Below, piece by piece: positions 48,366 to 56,996 of a stretch of DNA of 64,000 nt (position 1 is the first letter of the stretch; the number at the start of each line of letters is the position of its first letter). The translations under genes were made by a program, and so were the position numbers. A model generated the notes under the pieces. That model did not search any database. It was not told the origin of the DNA and saw only the letters and a program-made list of their open reading frames with translations. The DNA comes from Listeria cossartiae subsp. cossartiae (GTDB lineage Bacteria > Bacillota > Bacilli > Lactobacillales > Listeriaceae): NCBI RefSeq assembly GCF_014224155.1, contig NZ_JAASUI010000001.1, positions 1,054,001-1,118,000 of the forward strand, in the 5' to 3' direction.

Positions 48366-49793
48366 GTGGCAACAGAATATGATGTAGTTATTCTTGGCGG
48401 GGGAACTGGCGGTTACGTCGCAGCAATCCAAGCAGCAAAGAATGGTCAAAAAGTAGCTGTCGTTGAAAAAGGAAAAGTTGGTGGGACGTGTCTTCACCGC
48501 GGCTGTATTCCAACAAAAGCCTTATTACGTTCAGCAGAAGTCCTACAAACAGTAAAAAAAGCAAGTGAATTTGGTGTTTCAGTTGAAGGAACGGCCGGAA
48601 TCAACTTTTTACAAGCACAAGAAAGAAAACAACAAATCGTAGACCAACTAGAAAAAGGTATCCACCAATTATTTAAACAAGGTAAAATTGACTTGTTTGT
48701 TGGAACGGGAACGATTTTAGGACCATCGATTTTTTCACCGACTGCTGGGACAATTTCAGTTGAATTTGAAGATGGTTCTGAAAATGAAATGCTAATTCCT
48801 AAAAACTTAATTATCGCGACTGGCTCCAAACCACGCACATTAAATGGTTTAACCATCGATGAAGAACATGTTTTATCATCTGACGGCGCGCTAAACCTGG
48901 AAACTTTACCAAAATCAATTATTATTGTTGGTGGCGGAGTTATCGGGATGGAATGGGCTTCGATGATGCATGATTTTGGCGTAGAAGTTACCGTGCTAGA
49001 ATATGCCGACCGAATTTTGCCAACAGAAGATAAAGAAGTGGCGAAAGAATTAGCAAGACTGTATAAAAAGAAAAAACTAAACATGCATACATCTGCTGAA
49101 GTTCAAGCAGCTAGCTATAAAAAAACCGATACCGGTGTGGAAATTAGCGCAATCATTAAAGGTGAAGAGCAGACTTTTGCAGCGGATAAAATCCTTGTTT
49201 CCGTTGGGCGCTCAGCTAACACAGAAAACATTGGTTTACAAAACACGGATATCGCGACCGAAAACGGCTTTATCCAAGTAAATGATTTTTACCAAACAAA
49301 AGAAAGTCATATTTATGCGATTGGTGACTGCATTCCAACAATCCAACTTGCGCACGTTGCCATGGAAGAAGGAACGATTGCAGCTAACCATATTGCCGGA
49401 AAAACAGCCGAAAAACTGGACTACGACTTAGTTCCACGCTGTATTTATACTTCTACAGAAATCGCAAGTGTCGGTATCACAGAAGAACAAGCGAAAGAAC
49501 GCGGTCATGAAGTGAAAAAAGGTAAATTCTTCTTCCGAGGTATCGGGAAAGCGCTCGTTTACGGAGAATCAGATGGCTTCATTAAAATTATTGCAGATAA
49601 AAAGACAGATGATATATTAGGCGTCAGCATGATTGGACCGCACGTAACGGACATGATTAGCGAAGCCGCTTTAGCACAAGTTTTAAATGCAACGCCGTGG
49701 GAAGTGGGCAACACGATTCACCCGCACCCAACTTTATCAGAAAGTTTTAGAGAAGCTGCCCTTGCTGTGGATGGCAATGCAATTCACGGTTAA
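48366..49793 (+). CDS. lpdV: Dihydrolipoyl dehydrogenase (branched-chain complex E3)
   Basis: This FAD enzyme reoxidises the lipoyl groups of the branched-chain 2-oxo acid dehydrogenase. The 475-residue protein has the FAD motif VVILGGGTGGYVAA, the redox disulfide GGTCLHRGCIP (Cys42 and Cys47), an NAD motif IIIVGGGVIGMEWASM, and the C-terminal HPHPTLSE with the active His. The start is GTG 48366 after AAGGAGGAG. It is the dedicated E3 in the bkd operon, distinct from that of pyruvate dehydrogenase. Confidence 0.94.
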   Translation: MATEYDVVILGGGTGGYVAAIQAAKNGQKVAVVEKGKVGGTCLHRGCIPTKALLRSAEVLQTVKKASEFGVSVEGTAGINFLQAQERKQQIVDQLEKGIHQLFKQGKIDLFVGTGTILGPSIFSPTAGTISVEFEDGSENEMLIPKNLIIATGSKPRTLNGLTIDEEHVLSSDGALNLETLPKSIIIVGGGVIGMEWASMMHDFGVEVTVLEYADRILPTEDKEVAKELARLYKKKKLNMHTSAEVQAASYKKTDTGVEISAIIKGEEQTFAADKILVSVGRSANTENIGLQNTDIATENGFIQVNDFYQTKESHIYAIGDCIPTIQLAHVAMEEGTIAANHIAGKTAEKLDYDLVPRCIYTSTEIASVGITEEQAKERGHEVKKGKFFFRGIGKALVYGESDGFIKIIADKKTDDILGVSMIGPHVTDMISEAALAQVLNATPWEVGNTIHPHPTLSESFREAALAVDGNAIHG

Positions 49794-49817
49794 TACAGCT
49801 TTAAAGGAGGAACAAAA

Positions 49818-50813
49818 ATGACTTTAAAAGAAGCAGGTTTAACAGAAGATAAATTAATTAAAATGTATGAAACGATGCTAATGGCAAGAAGACTGGATGA
49901 ACGTATGTGGTTGCTGAACCGTTCTGGGAAAATTCCTTTTACCATTTCTGGGCAAGGACAAGAAACGGCACAAATTGGCGCTGCGTTTGCCTTTGATTTA
50001 GATAAAGATTACGCATTACCATATTACCGTGATTTAGCAGTGGTGCTAGCATTCGGGATGACAGCGAAAGATATTATGTTATCAGCATTTGCTAAAGCGG
50101 AAGATCCAAACTCGGGGGGCCGTCAAATGCCAGCTCACTTTGGACAAAAATCCAACCGCATCGTGACACAAAGTTCCCCAGTAACAACGCAGTTCCCGCA
50201 CGCAGCAGGTATTGGTCTTGCAGCGAAAATGGCTGGTGATGAGATTGCGATTTATGCTTCAACAGGTGAAGGATCTTCTAACCAAGGCGATTTCCATGAA
50301 GGAATCAACTTTGCATCTGTACATAAGTTGCCAGTTGTTTTCGTGATTCATAATAACCAATATGCCATTTCTGTGCCAGCATCGAAACAATATGCCGCAG
50401 AAAAACTATCTGACCGAGCAATTGGTTACGGCATCCCTGGTGAACGCGTTGATGGAACGAATATGGGAGAAGTATATGCCGCATTTAAACGCGCAACAGA
50501 TCGCGCAAGAAACGGCGAAGGACCTACATTAATCGAAACAGTTTCCTACCGCTTCACGCCGCACTCCTCTGATGATGACGACAGCAGTTATCGTTCCAGG
50601 GAAGAAGTAAACGAAGCAAAAGGAAAAGATCCACTGACAATTTTCCAAACAGAATTACTGGAAGAAGGTTACTTAACAGAAGAAAAAATCGCTGAAATCG
50701 AAAAAAATATTGCGAAAGAAGTTAACGAAGCAACCGATTACGCGGAAAGTGCAGCCTACGCTGAACCAGAATCATCTTTACTTTATGTATATGATGAAGA
50801 AGCGAATAGCTGA
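49818..50813 (+). CDS. bkdA1: Branched-chain 2-oxo acid dehydrogenase E1 alpha
   Basis: E1 alpha binds thiamine diphosphate and decarboxylates branched 2-oxo acids from Leu, Ile and Val. The 331-residue protein has GQGQETAQIGAAFAFD, RQMPAHFG and the TPP motif ASTGEGSSNQGDFHEGINFASVHKLPVVFVIHNNQ. A Ser/Asp-rich phosphorylation-loop-like stretch (RFTPHSSDDDDSSYRS) is typical of E1 alpha. AAAGGAGG precedes the ATG. Branched acyl-CoA made here primes the anteiso fatty acids that Listeria needs for cold growth. Confidence 0.94.
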   Translation: MTLKEAGLTEDKLIKMYETMLMARRLDERMWLLNRSGKIPFTISGQGQETAQIGAAFAFDLDKDYALPYYRDLAVVLAFGMTAKDIMLSAFAKAEDPNSGGRQMPAHFGQKSNRIVTQSSPVTTQFPHAAGIGLAAKMAGDEIAIYASTGEGSSNQGDFHEGINFASVHKLPVVFVIHNNQYAISVPASKQYAAEKLSDRAIGYGIPGERVDGTNMGEVYAAFKRATDRARNGEGPTLIETVSYRFTPHSSDDDDSSYRSREEVNEAKGKDPLTIFQTELLEEGYLTEEKIAEIEKNIAKEVNEATDYAESAAYAEPESSLLYVYDEEANS

Positions 50814-50829
50814 TTAGGAGGGAATTTGA

Positions 50830-51813
50830 ATGCCAGTCATTTCATATATTGATGCAATAACCATGGCGCTTAAAGAAGAAATGGAGCGCGACGATAAAGT
50901 ATTTATTTTAGGAGAAGACGTAGGGAAAAAAGGCGGCGTATTTAAAGCGACTGCCGGCCTATACGATGAATTTGGTGAAGACCGAGTTCTTGATACACCA
51001 CTTGCTGAGTCCGCGATTGCCGGAGTTGGAATTGGCGCAGCAATGTACGGCTATCGTCCAGTAGCAGAAATGCAATTTGCTGACTTTATTATGCCAGCTG
51101 TTAACCAAATTATTTCAGAAGCTTCCCGAATTCGCTACCGTTCGAATAATGATTGGTCTTGCCCGATGGTTATTCGCGCACCTTTTGGCGGCGGGGTACA
51201 CGGAGCACTTTACCATTCTCAATCAGTGGAAAAAGTATTCTTTGGACAACCTGGTTTGAAAATTGTTGTCCCATCTTCTCCATATGATGCAAAAGGACTT
51301 TTAAAAGCGGCAATTCGCGATAATGATCCAGTACTTTTCTTTGAACATAAACGAGCTTACCGCTTACTAAAAGGCGAAGTACCAGAAACAGATTATATCG
51401 TTCCAATCGGCGAAGCAAATGTTGTCCGCGAAGGTGATGATATTACCGTAATTACTTATGGACTTGCGGTTCAATTTGCCCAACAAGCCGCAGAACGTTT
51501 AGCAGCGGAAGGCGTAGAAGCACACATTCTTGATTTACGTACAATTTACCCACTAGACCAAGAAGCGATTATCGAAGCAACGAAAAAAACAGGTAAAGTA
51601 CTGCTTGTAACAGAAGATAATAAGCAAGGAAGCATTATCAGTGAAGTTGCAGCAATTATTTCGGAGCATTGTCTATTTGACTTAGATGCGCCGATTGCTA
51701 GACTCGCAGGACCAGATACCCCAGCAATGCCTTTTGCTCCAACAATGGAAAAACACTTTATGATTAATCCAGATAAAGTGGCAGATGCAATGAAAGAATT
51801 AGCGGAATTTTAG
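50830..51813 (+). CDS. bkdA2: Branched-chain 2-oxo acid dehydrogenase E1 beta
   Basis: E1 beta completes the TPP enzyme as an alpha2beta2 heterotetramer. The 327-residue protein shows MPVISYIDAITMALKEEMERDDKVFILGEDVG, RVLDTPLAESAIAGVGIGAAMYG, and PFGGGVHGALYHSQSVE. The C-terminal transketolase domain has DLRTIYPLDQEAIIEATKKTGKVLLVTEDN. GGAGGGA lies before the ATG, 16 bases after bkdA1, and bkdB follows after 30 bases. Confidence 0.95.
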   Translation: MPVISYIDAITMALKEEMERDDKVFILGEDVGKKGGVFKATAGLYDEFGEDRVLDTPLAESAIAGVGIGAAMYGYRPVAEMQFADFIMPAVNQIISEASRIRYRSNNDWSCPMVIRAPFGGGVHGALYHSQSVEKVFFGQPGLKIVVPSSPYDAKGLLKAAIRDNDPVLFFEHKRAYRLLKGEVPETDYIVPIGEANVVREGDDITVITYGLAVQFAQQAAERLAAEGVEAHILDLRTIYPLDQEAIIEATKKTGKVLLVTEDNKQGSIISEVAAIISEHCLFDLDAPIARLAGPDTPAMPFAPTMEKHFMINPDKVADAMKELAEF

Positions 51814-51843
51814 ACCCGTTTTAAATTAAAGGAGTGAAGACCC

Positions 51844-53091
51844 GTGGCAGTTGAAAAAATCACCATGCCCAAATTAGGGGAAAGTGTAACAGAAGGAACG
51901 ATTAGTTCGTGGTTAGTGAAACCTGGCGATACAGTCGAAAAATATGATGCCATCGCAGAAGTACTAACCGACAAAGTAACAGCTGAAATCCCATCTTCTT
52001 TTAGCGGGACAATCAAAGAAATTTTAGCCGAAGAAGATGAAACATTAGAAGTAGGCGAAGTTATTTGCACAATCGAAACAGCTGATGCCGGCAGTTCAGA
52101 GCCAGTTGCTGAAGTAGAAAAAGCAGAAACCAAAGCCCCTAAAAAACAAGAAACAAAACAAGTTAAACTAGCAGAAGCACCAGCTAGCGGAAGATTTTCC
52201 CCAGCCGTACTTCGAATTGCTGGCGAAAACAATATTGATTTATCTACTGTAGTAGGCACTGGCAAAGGTGGCCGAATTACAAGAAAAGATTTGCTACAAG
52301 TCATTGAAAACGGGCCAGTAGCCACTAAACCAGAAGTACAAAGTGCGCCACAAGAAAAAACGGCTGCACCAACACCTGTACGCTCAGCAGCTGGTGACAG
52401 AGAAATTCCAATCAATGGTGTAAGAAAAGCGATTGCGAAACATATGAGCGTCAGTAAACAAGAAATTCCACATGCTTGGATGATGGTGGAAGTTGATGCG
52501 ACAGGACTTGTTCGTTACCGTAATGCAGTGAAAGATAGCTTTAAAAAAGAGGAAGGCTATTCGCTAACTTATTTCGCCTTTTTCATCAAAGCAGTTGCAC
52601 AAGCCTTAAAAGAATTCCCGCAACTTAACAGTACATGGGCAGGCGATAAAATCATCGAGCATGGTAATATCAATATTTCGATTGCCATTGCTGCTGGCGA
52701 TTTATTATATGTTCCAGTTATTAAAAACGCGGATGAAAAATCCATTAAAGGCATTGCGCGCGAAATAAGTGAACTTGCTGGAAAAGCCCGTAATGGCAAA
52801 CTTAGCCAAGCGGACATGGAAGGTGGTACATTCACAGTAAACAGTACCGGATCATTTGGCTCTGTGCAATCAATGGGAATTATCAACCATCCACAAGCAG
52901 CTATTCTTCAAGTGGAATCGATTGTAAAACGTCCAGTCATTATTGACGATATGATTGCTGTGCGTGATATGGTGAACCTATGTTTATCCATCGATCACCG
53001 TATTTTAGACGGTTTATTAGCTGGGAAATTCTTACAAACAATTAAAGCGAATGTCGAAAAAATTTCCAAAGAAAATACAGCGTTGTATTAA
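51844..53091 (+). CDS. bkdB: Branched-chain 2-oxo acid dehydrogenase E2 (lipoyl acyltransferase)
   Basis: E2 forms the core of the complex and transfers the acyl group from lipoate to CoA. The 415-residue protein has an N-terminal lipoyl domain with AEVLTDKVTAEIP (Lys44 lipoylated), a Pro/Ala/Lys-rich linker, a peripheral-subunit-binding domain (FSPAVLRIAGENNIDLSTVVGTGKGGRITRKD), and the catalytic domain ending with SIDHRILDG. The start is GTG 51844 preceded by AAAGGAGTGA. It ends the operon; the next plus-strand unit is a sigma-B sRNA. Confidence 0.95.
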   Translation: MAVEKITMPKLGESVTEGTISSWLVKPGDTVEKYDAIAEVLTDKVTAEIPSSFSGTIKEILAEEDETLEVGEVICTIETADAGSSEPVAEVEKAETKAPKKQETKQVKLAEAPASGRFSPAVLRIAGENNIDLSTVVGTGKGGRITRKDLLQVIENGPVATKPEVQSAPQEKTAAPTPVRSAAGDREIPINGVRKAIAKHMSVSKQEIPHAWMMVEVDATGLVRYRNAVKDSFKKEEGYSLTYFAFFIKAVAQALKEFPQLNSTWAGDKIIEHGNINISIAIAAGDLLYVPVIKNADEKSIKGIAREISELAGKARNGKLSQADMEGGTFTVNSTGSFGSVQSMGIINHPQAAILQVESIVKRPVIIDDMIAVRDMVNLCLSIDHRILDGLLAGKFLQTIKANVEKISKENTALY

Positions 53092-53095
53092 AGAT

Positions 53096-53120
53096 GTTTT
53101 AATCTAGGTTTAGCGGGTAT
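53096..53120 (+). promoter_or_regulatory. Sigma-B promoter of the SbrA-like sRNA
   Basis: GTTTTA at 53096-53101, 13 bases, GGGTAT at 53115-53120. This is a near-perfect match to the general-stress sigma-B consensus. It starts five bases after the bkdB stop codon. Confidence 0.82.
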
Positions 53121-53126
53121 TGTTTA

Positions 53127-53197
53127 GTACATCTAGATCCATACCCCTAAACTCCCTAGATGTCTTGGGTAGTACTTTCGGGTGCTGCTCTTTTTTT
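53127..53197 (+). ncRNA. sbrA: SbrA-like sigma-B-dependent small RNA
   Basis: From the predicted start near 53127 to the T tract ending at 53197 the transcript is about 71 bases. It folds into a first hairpin (ACATCTAG 53129-53136 with CTAGATGT 53156-53163) with a 19-base, C-rich loop containing TACCCC, and a terminator hairpin (53167-53190, TTCG tetraloop, seven T). The loop's TACCC could pair with GGGTA at 53167-53171, giving a pseudoknot alternative. From memory, L. monocytogenes SbrA (Rli11) is a sigma-B-dependent RNA of about 70 bases between lmo1374 (bkdB) and lmo1375. Size, promoter and place agree. No ORF with a ribosome-binding site is visible. Confidence 0.78.
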
Positions 53198-53204
53198 GAG
53201 GGGA

Positions 53205-53239
53205 AAAATAAAAAAAGTCTGAACCAGTTTGGCTCAGAC
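53205..53239 (-). terminator. Terminator of prli42
   Basis: On the minus strand GTCTGAGCCA pairs with TGGTTCAGAC (53217-53239, one G-U pair, three-base loop), followed by TTTTTT. It lies ten bases after the prli42 stop codon and about eight bases from the sRNA end on the other strand. Confidence 0.88.
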
Positions 53240-53248
53240 GGTGGATAT

Positions 53249-53344
53249 TTATAAAAACATTAATACCCCGGTTAAAACACTTGATAATACAATCGCGATT
53301 AACATTAAAATAACGACAACGCGAACTACTTTTTTATTAGTCAT
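53249..53344 (-). CDS. prli42: Stressosome anchor miniprotein Prli42
   Basis: This 31-codon gene encodes MTNKKVVRVVVILMLIAIVL, then SSVLTGVLMFL. It has a short basic N-terminus (KK, R) and one long hydrophobic helix, as expected for a membrane miniprotein. I recognise it as Prli42, which in L. monocytogenes ties the stressosome protein RsbR to the membrane and so feeds sigma-B activation; homologs are widespread in Firmicutes. The stop is TAA. A ribosome-binding site (GAGAGGAG) lies about 12 bases before the ATG. It has its own promoter (53387-53415) and terminator (53205-53239). It converges on the sigma-B sRNA. It is too short for normal gene finders. Confidence 0.9.
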   Translation of the reverse strand: MTNKKVVRVVVILMLIAIVLSSVLTGVLMFL

Positions 53345-53386
53345 TGCGGAAGAAAACTCCTCTCATAAAGCATTTCAGATATATCC

Positions 53387-53415
53387 ATCTTACTGATAAT
53401 TAAAGCAAATTTCAA
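53387..53415 (-). promoter_or_regulatory. Sigma-A-type promoter of prli42
   Basis: Read on the minus strand: TTGAAA (53410-53415), 17 bases, TAAGAT (53387-53392). Transcription should start near 53380, about 36 bases before the ATG. Confidence 0.75.
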
Positions 53416-53466
53416 GTTATTTCTTGATTTTTTTAGGCAAATAGGAAGAATGTAGGTGAAAATAAG

Positions 53467-54561
53467 ATGATAGCCAATGTAAAAAAATATTTTACCGAAT
53501 TAATCCAAATTTCATCCGTTTCTGGAAAAGAAAAAGCCATTTTAACTTACATAAAAAAACATTTAACGACATTGGATGTTTCTTATAGCTTAGATGAAAA
53601 TTATGGCTTGATTGCCCGGATTCCAGCGACTAGAGAGAAGTTTCCAACGATATTTTTCTGTAGCCATGTTGATACGCATCCAAGTGCAGCTACGCCTGTT
53701 TTTCAAATCGAACAAGACGTGTTCACCGCTACAAAGGGTACTTCTTTAGGTGCGGATGACAAAGCGGCCGTCGCAGCGATGTTAGCGGCGATTGATTATT
53801 TTTGTACCGAAAAAACGCCGCACGGGGACATTGAATTTATTTTTACGACAAAAGAAGAGCTTGGTATGATTGGAATGCGTCTTTTTCCGGAAGAAGAAAT
53901 TACAGCAGCTTATGGCTACTGTTTGGATGCACCGGGTGAGGTAGGGAATTATCAACTGCAAGCAAGCACTCTCGTTGCGATGGGGTTCACGATTGCTAGT
54001 TCTGCTAGTGCTCAAATGTCGCCGATTTCCATTGCTAGAATGGCGCTCCACGCAACACGTCCAGGTCGAATTGACCGAGAAAACAAATGGGAAATTCAGT
54101 CATTTTCTGGTGGGATAAACGATGAAAATCAACAAGATGCCCAGTTAGAAATTCTTTTTACGTCTGCGGCAAGTTTTCGTAAAGCGCTTCTGCATATCCA
54201 AACGATTAGAGAACGTTTTGCCCAAACGTGTGAGAAATATGGCGCAATGCTAACGCACGATACGAAGCTAATTTACGAAGGCTATCATATCCGCTCTAAA
54301 CATCCACTGATGAATATTTTCCAAAAAGCGGCCAAAAAACAAACTTTAGAAACGCACGAAATCATGTTAGAGGGCGGAACTGACGCCAATGTCTTAAACG
54401 AAAAAGGTATTCCAACCATGCTCTTGTCAGCAGGATATGAAAATGCGCACACAGACAAAGAAAGGATTTCCATAAGTCAGTTGGAAAAACTCACACAACT
54501 CGTGATTGACCTTGCAGAATCCGCTAAAAATGAAAAAATTTTACTCAGAAAGCTAAATTAA
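53467..54561 (+). CDS. M20-family peptidase (PepT-like)
   Basis: The 364-residue metallopeptidase has the M20 pattern: [11 protein letters not shown] (first metal His and Asp), [17 protein letters not shown] (bridging Asp), and [10 protein letters not shown] (catalytic Glu). Closest in style to PepT/YqjE-type tripeptidases. Other M20 enzymes such as deacetylases cannot be excluded, but the spacing favours a di- or tripeptidase. GTAGGTGA lies before the ATG. It starts about 50 bases beyond the divergent prli42 promoter. Confidence 0.8.
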   Translation: MIANVKKYFTELIQISSVSGKEKAILTYIKKHLTTLDVSYSLDENYGLIARIPATREKFPTIFFCSHVDTHPSAATPVFQIEQDVFTATKGTSLGADDKAAVAAMLAAIDYFCTEKTPHGDIEFIFTTKEELGMIGMRLFPEEEITAAYGYCLDAPGEVGNYQLQASTLVAMGFTIASSASAQMSPISIARMALHATRPGRIDRENKWEIQSFSGGINDENQQDAQLEILFTSAASFRKALLHIQTIRERFAQTCEKYGAMLTHDTKLIYEGYHIRSKHPLMNIFQKAAKKQTLETHEIMLEGGTDANVLNEKGIPTMLLSAGYENAHTDKERISISQLEKLTQLVIDLAESAKNEKILLRKLN

Positions 54562-54593
54562 TGAAAAAAAGTCAAATAATTCGGATTGATTCA

Positions 54594-54622
54594 TTGTCCA
54601 AGAAGCAATTCTTTGATATAGT
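54594..54622 (+). promoter_or_regulatory. Promoter for gnd
   Basis: TTGTCC at 54594-54599, 17 bases, TATAGT at 54617-54622. Confidence 0.6.
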
Positions 54623-54705
54623 AAATAATGTTGATACTTTTATGTGTCATGTTGAAGTAAGACAGATTTTTCTGCCTTAATAAACCGGAAAGGAAGAAGT
54701 GCAAA

Positions 54706-56124
54706 ATGGCAAAACAAGAAATTGGCGTTATAGGAATGGGCGTTATGGGTCGTAACTTGGCTCTAAACATTGAAAGCCGCGGTCATACAGTATCTATCTT
54801 TAACCGTTCTACTGAAAAAACGAAAGCGGTTATGGAAGAAAATGCGGACAAAAAATTAGTACCAACTTATAGTTTAGAGGAATTTGTCGAATCTCTTGAA
54901 GTGCCTCGCCGTATCCTTATTATGGTAAAAGCTGGCGATGCTACAGATATGATGATTGAAGCAGTTAAACCTTTCTTAAACGAAGGTGATATTTTAATCG
55001 ATGGCGGTAATGCTTTCTTCAAAGATACGATTCGTCGTAATAAAGAATTAAGTGAAGAAGGATTTAACTTCATCGGAACTGGTGTATCAGGCGGAGAAGA
55101 AGGCGCACTTAAAGGCCCTTCCATCATGCCAGGTGGTCAACGCAAGGCATATGACCTTGTAGCCCCTATTTTACGTGAAATTGCTGCAGTAGCAGACGGA
55201 GAACCTTGTGTGACTTATATTGGTCCAGATGGTGCCGGACATTACGTTAAAATGGTGCATAACGGTATCGAATACGGCGATATGCAATTAATCGCAGAAG
55301 CTTACACTATTTTGAAAGAAATCGGTGGATTAAGCCATGATGAACTTGCTGACGTATTTGAAGAATGGAACAACGGGGAACTTGATAGCTATTTAATCGA
55401 GATCACTAAAAATATCCTAAAAGTAAAAGACGAAGAAACAGGCAAACCAATTGTCGATGTTATTCTTGATAAAGCTGGTCAAAAAGGAACTGGTAAATGG
55501 ACTAGCCAAAGCGCACTTGACTTAGGTGTTCCACTTTCCTTAATTACAGAATCTGTATTTGCTCGTTATATCTCTGCACTTAAAGAAGAACGTGTTTATG
55601 CAAGCACTGTTTTAAACGGTCCATCTAACTATCATTTTGAAGGCGACAAAAAAGCATTTGTTGAATCTGTTCGTCGCGCACTTTACTTCAGCAAAATCGC
55701 ATCTTATGCACAAGGTTTTGCTCAAATGAGAGCTGCTAGCGAAGAGTACAACTGGGACTTACAATACGGCGAAATCGCGAAAATTTTCCGCGCTGGTTGT
55801 ATTATCCGTGCTCGTTTCCTACAAAAAATTACAGATGCTTATAACCAAGATAAAAACCTTAAAAACTTGCTATTAGATCCATATTTCAAAGATATTGCAC
55901 ATAACTACCAAGGCGACCTTCGTACAGTTGTTGCAGAAGCAGTAAAAGCTGGAATTCCAGTGCCAACATTCACTGCGGCAATTAGCTACTATGACAGCTA
56001 TCGTTCGGAAGTATTATCTGCAAATCTAATCCAAGCACAACGCGACTACTTTGGTGCTCATACGTATGAAAGAGTCGACAAACCTGGCGTATTCCATACA
56101 GAATGGCCACAAGTAGAAGATTGA
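54706..56124 (+). CDS. gnd: 6-phosphogluconate dehydrogenase, NADP-dependent
   Basis: Gnd oxidatively decarboxylates 6-phosphogluconate to ribulose 5-phosphate in the pentose phosphate pathway, making NADPH. The 472-residue protein has [14 protein letters not shown] with the dinucleotide-binding glycines, [32 protein letters not shown] and the active-site [22 protein letters not shown] precedes the ATG. It has its own promoter and a strong terminator. Confidence 0.96.
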   Translation: MAKQEIGVIGMGVMGRNLALNIESRGHTVSIFNRSTEKTKAVMEENADKKLVPTYSLEEFVESLEVPRRILIMVKAGDATDMMIEAVKPFLNEGDILIDGGNAFFKDTIRRNKELSEEGFNFIGTGVSGGEEGALKGPSIMPGGQRKAYDLVAPILREIAAVADGEPCVTYIGPDGAGHYVKMVHNGIEYGDMQLIAEAYTILKEIGGLSHDELADVFEEWNNGELDSYLIEITKNILKVKDEETGKPIVDVILDKAGQKGTGKWTSQSALDLGVPLSLITESVFARYISALKEERVYASTVLNGPSNYHFEGDKKAFVESVRRALYFSKIASYAQGFAQMRAASEEYNWDLQYGEIAKIFRAGCIIRARFLQKITDAYNQDKNLKNLLLDPYFKDIAHNYQGDLRTVVAEAVKAGIPVPTFTAAISYYDSYRSEVLSANLIQAQRDYFGAHTYERVDKPGVFHTEWPQVED

Positions 56125-56136
56125 TTTAAAAACACG

Positions 56137-56167
56137 GCATCCACTTTCACGAGTGGATGCTTTTTTT
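56137..56167 (+). terminator. Terminator after gnd
   Basis: GCATCCACT, loop TTCACG, AGTGGATGC, then seven T. Confidence 0.9.
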
Positions 56168-56241
56168 ATGAGATTTGAATTAGTAAATCATGGTAAACCG
56201 CTAAAAAATACAGGAAATATCTATTTATACGCTGTTATTAG

Positions 56242-56269
56242 TTGTTTTTGAGCCAAAGTTCGTTACAAT
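56242..56269 (+). promoter_or_regulatory. Promoter for lisRK
   Basis: TTGTTT at 56242-56247, 16 bases, TACAAT at 56264-56269. Confidence 0.6.
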
Positions 56270-56315
56270 AGTAATAGGAATATAGTGTAATGACCGAAAG
56301 AGAGGGTTAGGCCAA

Positions 56316-56996
56316 ATGAATAGAATATTAATCGTAGAAGATGAAAAAAACTTAGCACGCTTTATCGAACTCGAATTGCAACACGAAAATTATGAAACTG
56401 CCGTCGCTAATGATGGACGCGCTGGACTTGAACTTGCATTAAATGAAGAATGGGATGCTATTTTACTTGATCTAATGTTGCCACATTTAAACGGGGTAGA
56501 AGTTTGTCGTCGTGTGCGCCAAGTGAAACAAACACCTATTATTATGATAACTGCACGTGACTCTGTTATTGACCGTGTCTCAGGACTTGACCACGGGGCA
56601 GATGATTATATCGTGAAACCTTTTGCTATTGAAGAATTACTAGCTCGTCTTCGTTCGCTACTACGCCGGGTTGAAAATGCAGAACAATCGGCGAAACAAA
56701 CAACGCTACAATACCGTAACTTAATCGTAGAAAAAGAAAATCGGATTGTTAAACGCGACGAAGAAATTATTGACTTAACTAAACGAGAGTACGAACTTTT
56801 GCTTACGTTAATGGAAAATGTCAATATTGTTCTAACACGAGAAGTGCTGCTCAATAAAGTTTGGGGCTACGAAACAGAAGTAGAAACGAATGTAGTCGAT
56901 GTATATGTTCGTTACTTACGAAATAAAATTGATCATCCTGACGAAGAAAGTTACATCCAAACAGTTCGCGGGACAGGGTATGTGATGCGTACATGA
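56316..56996 (+). CDS. lisR: Response regulator LisR (OmpR family)
   Basis: LisR is a 226-residue transcription regulator. The receiver domain has VEDEKNLARF, the phosphorylated Asp52 in LLDLMLPHLNG, the Thr in MITARDS and the Lys in IVKPF. The C-terminal winged helix has DLTKREYELLLTLMENVNIVLTREVLLNKVWG. In L. monocytogenes LisRK affects stress, virulence, and sensitivity to cephalosporins and nisin, and controls envelope genes. lisK follows with an ATGA overlap. AGAGGGTTA is the ribosome-binding site. Confidence 0.93.
   Translation: MNRILIVEDEKNLARFIELELQHENYETAVANDGRAGLELALNEEWDAILLDLMLPHLNGVEVCRRVRQVKQTPIIMITARDSVIDRVSGLDHGADDYIVKPFAIEELLARLRSLLRRVENAEQSAKQTTLQYRNLIVEKENRIVKRDEEIIDLTKREYELLLTLMENVNIVLTREVLLNKVWGYETEVETNVVDVYVRYLRNKIDHPDEESYIQTVRGTGYVMRT

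Noticed and set aside
51810-52415. Antisense frame inside bkdB (about 201 codons)
   Set aside because: Ser/Ala/Val-rich shadow of the lipoyl domain and linker; no start signals.
53137-53155. Small peptide encoded in the SbrA-like RNA
   Set aside because: No ATG, GTG or TTG with a ribosome-binding site leads to a usable frame in the 71 bases.
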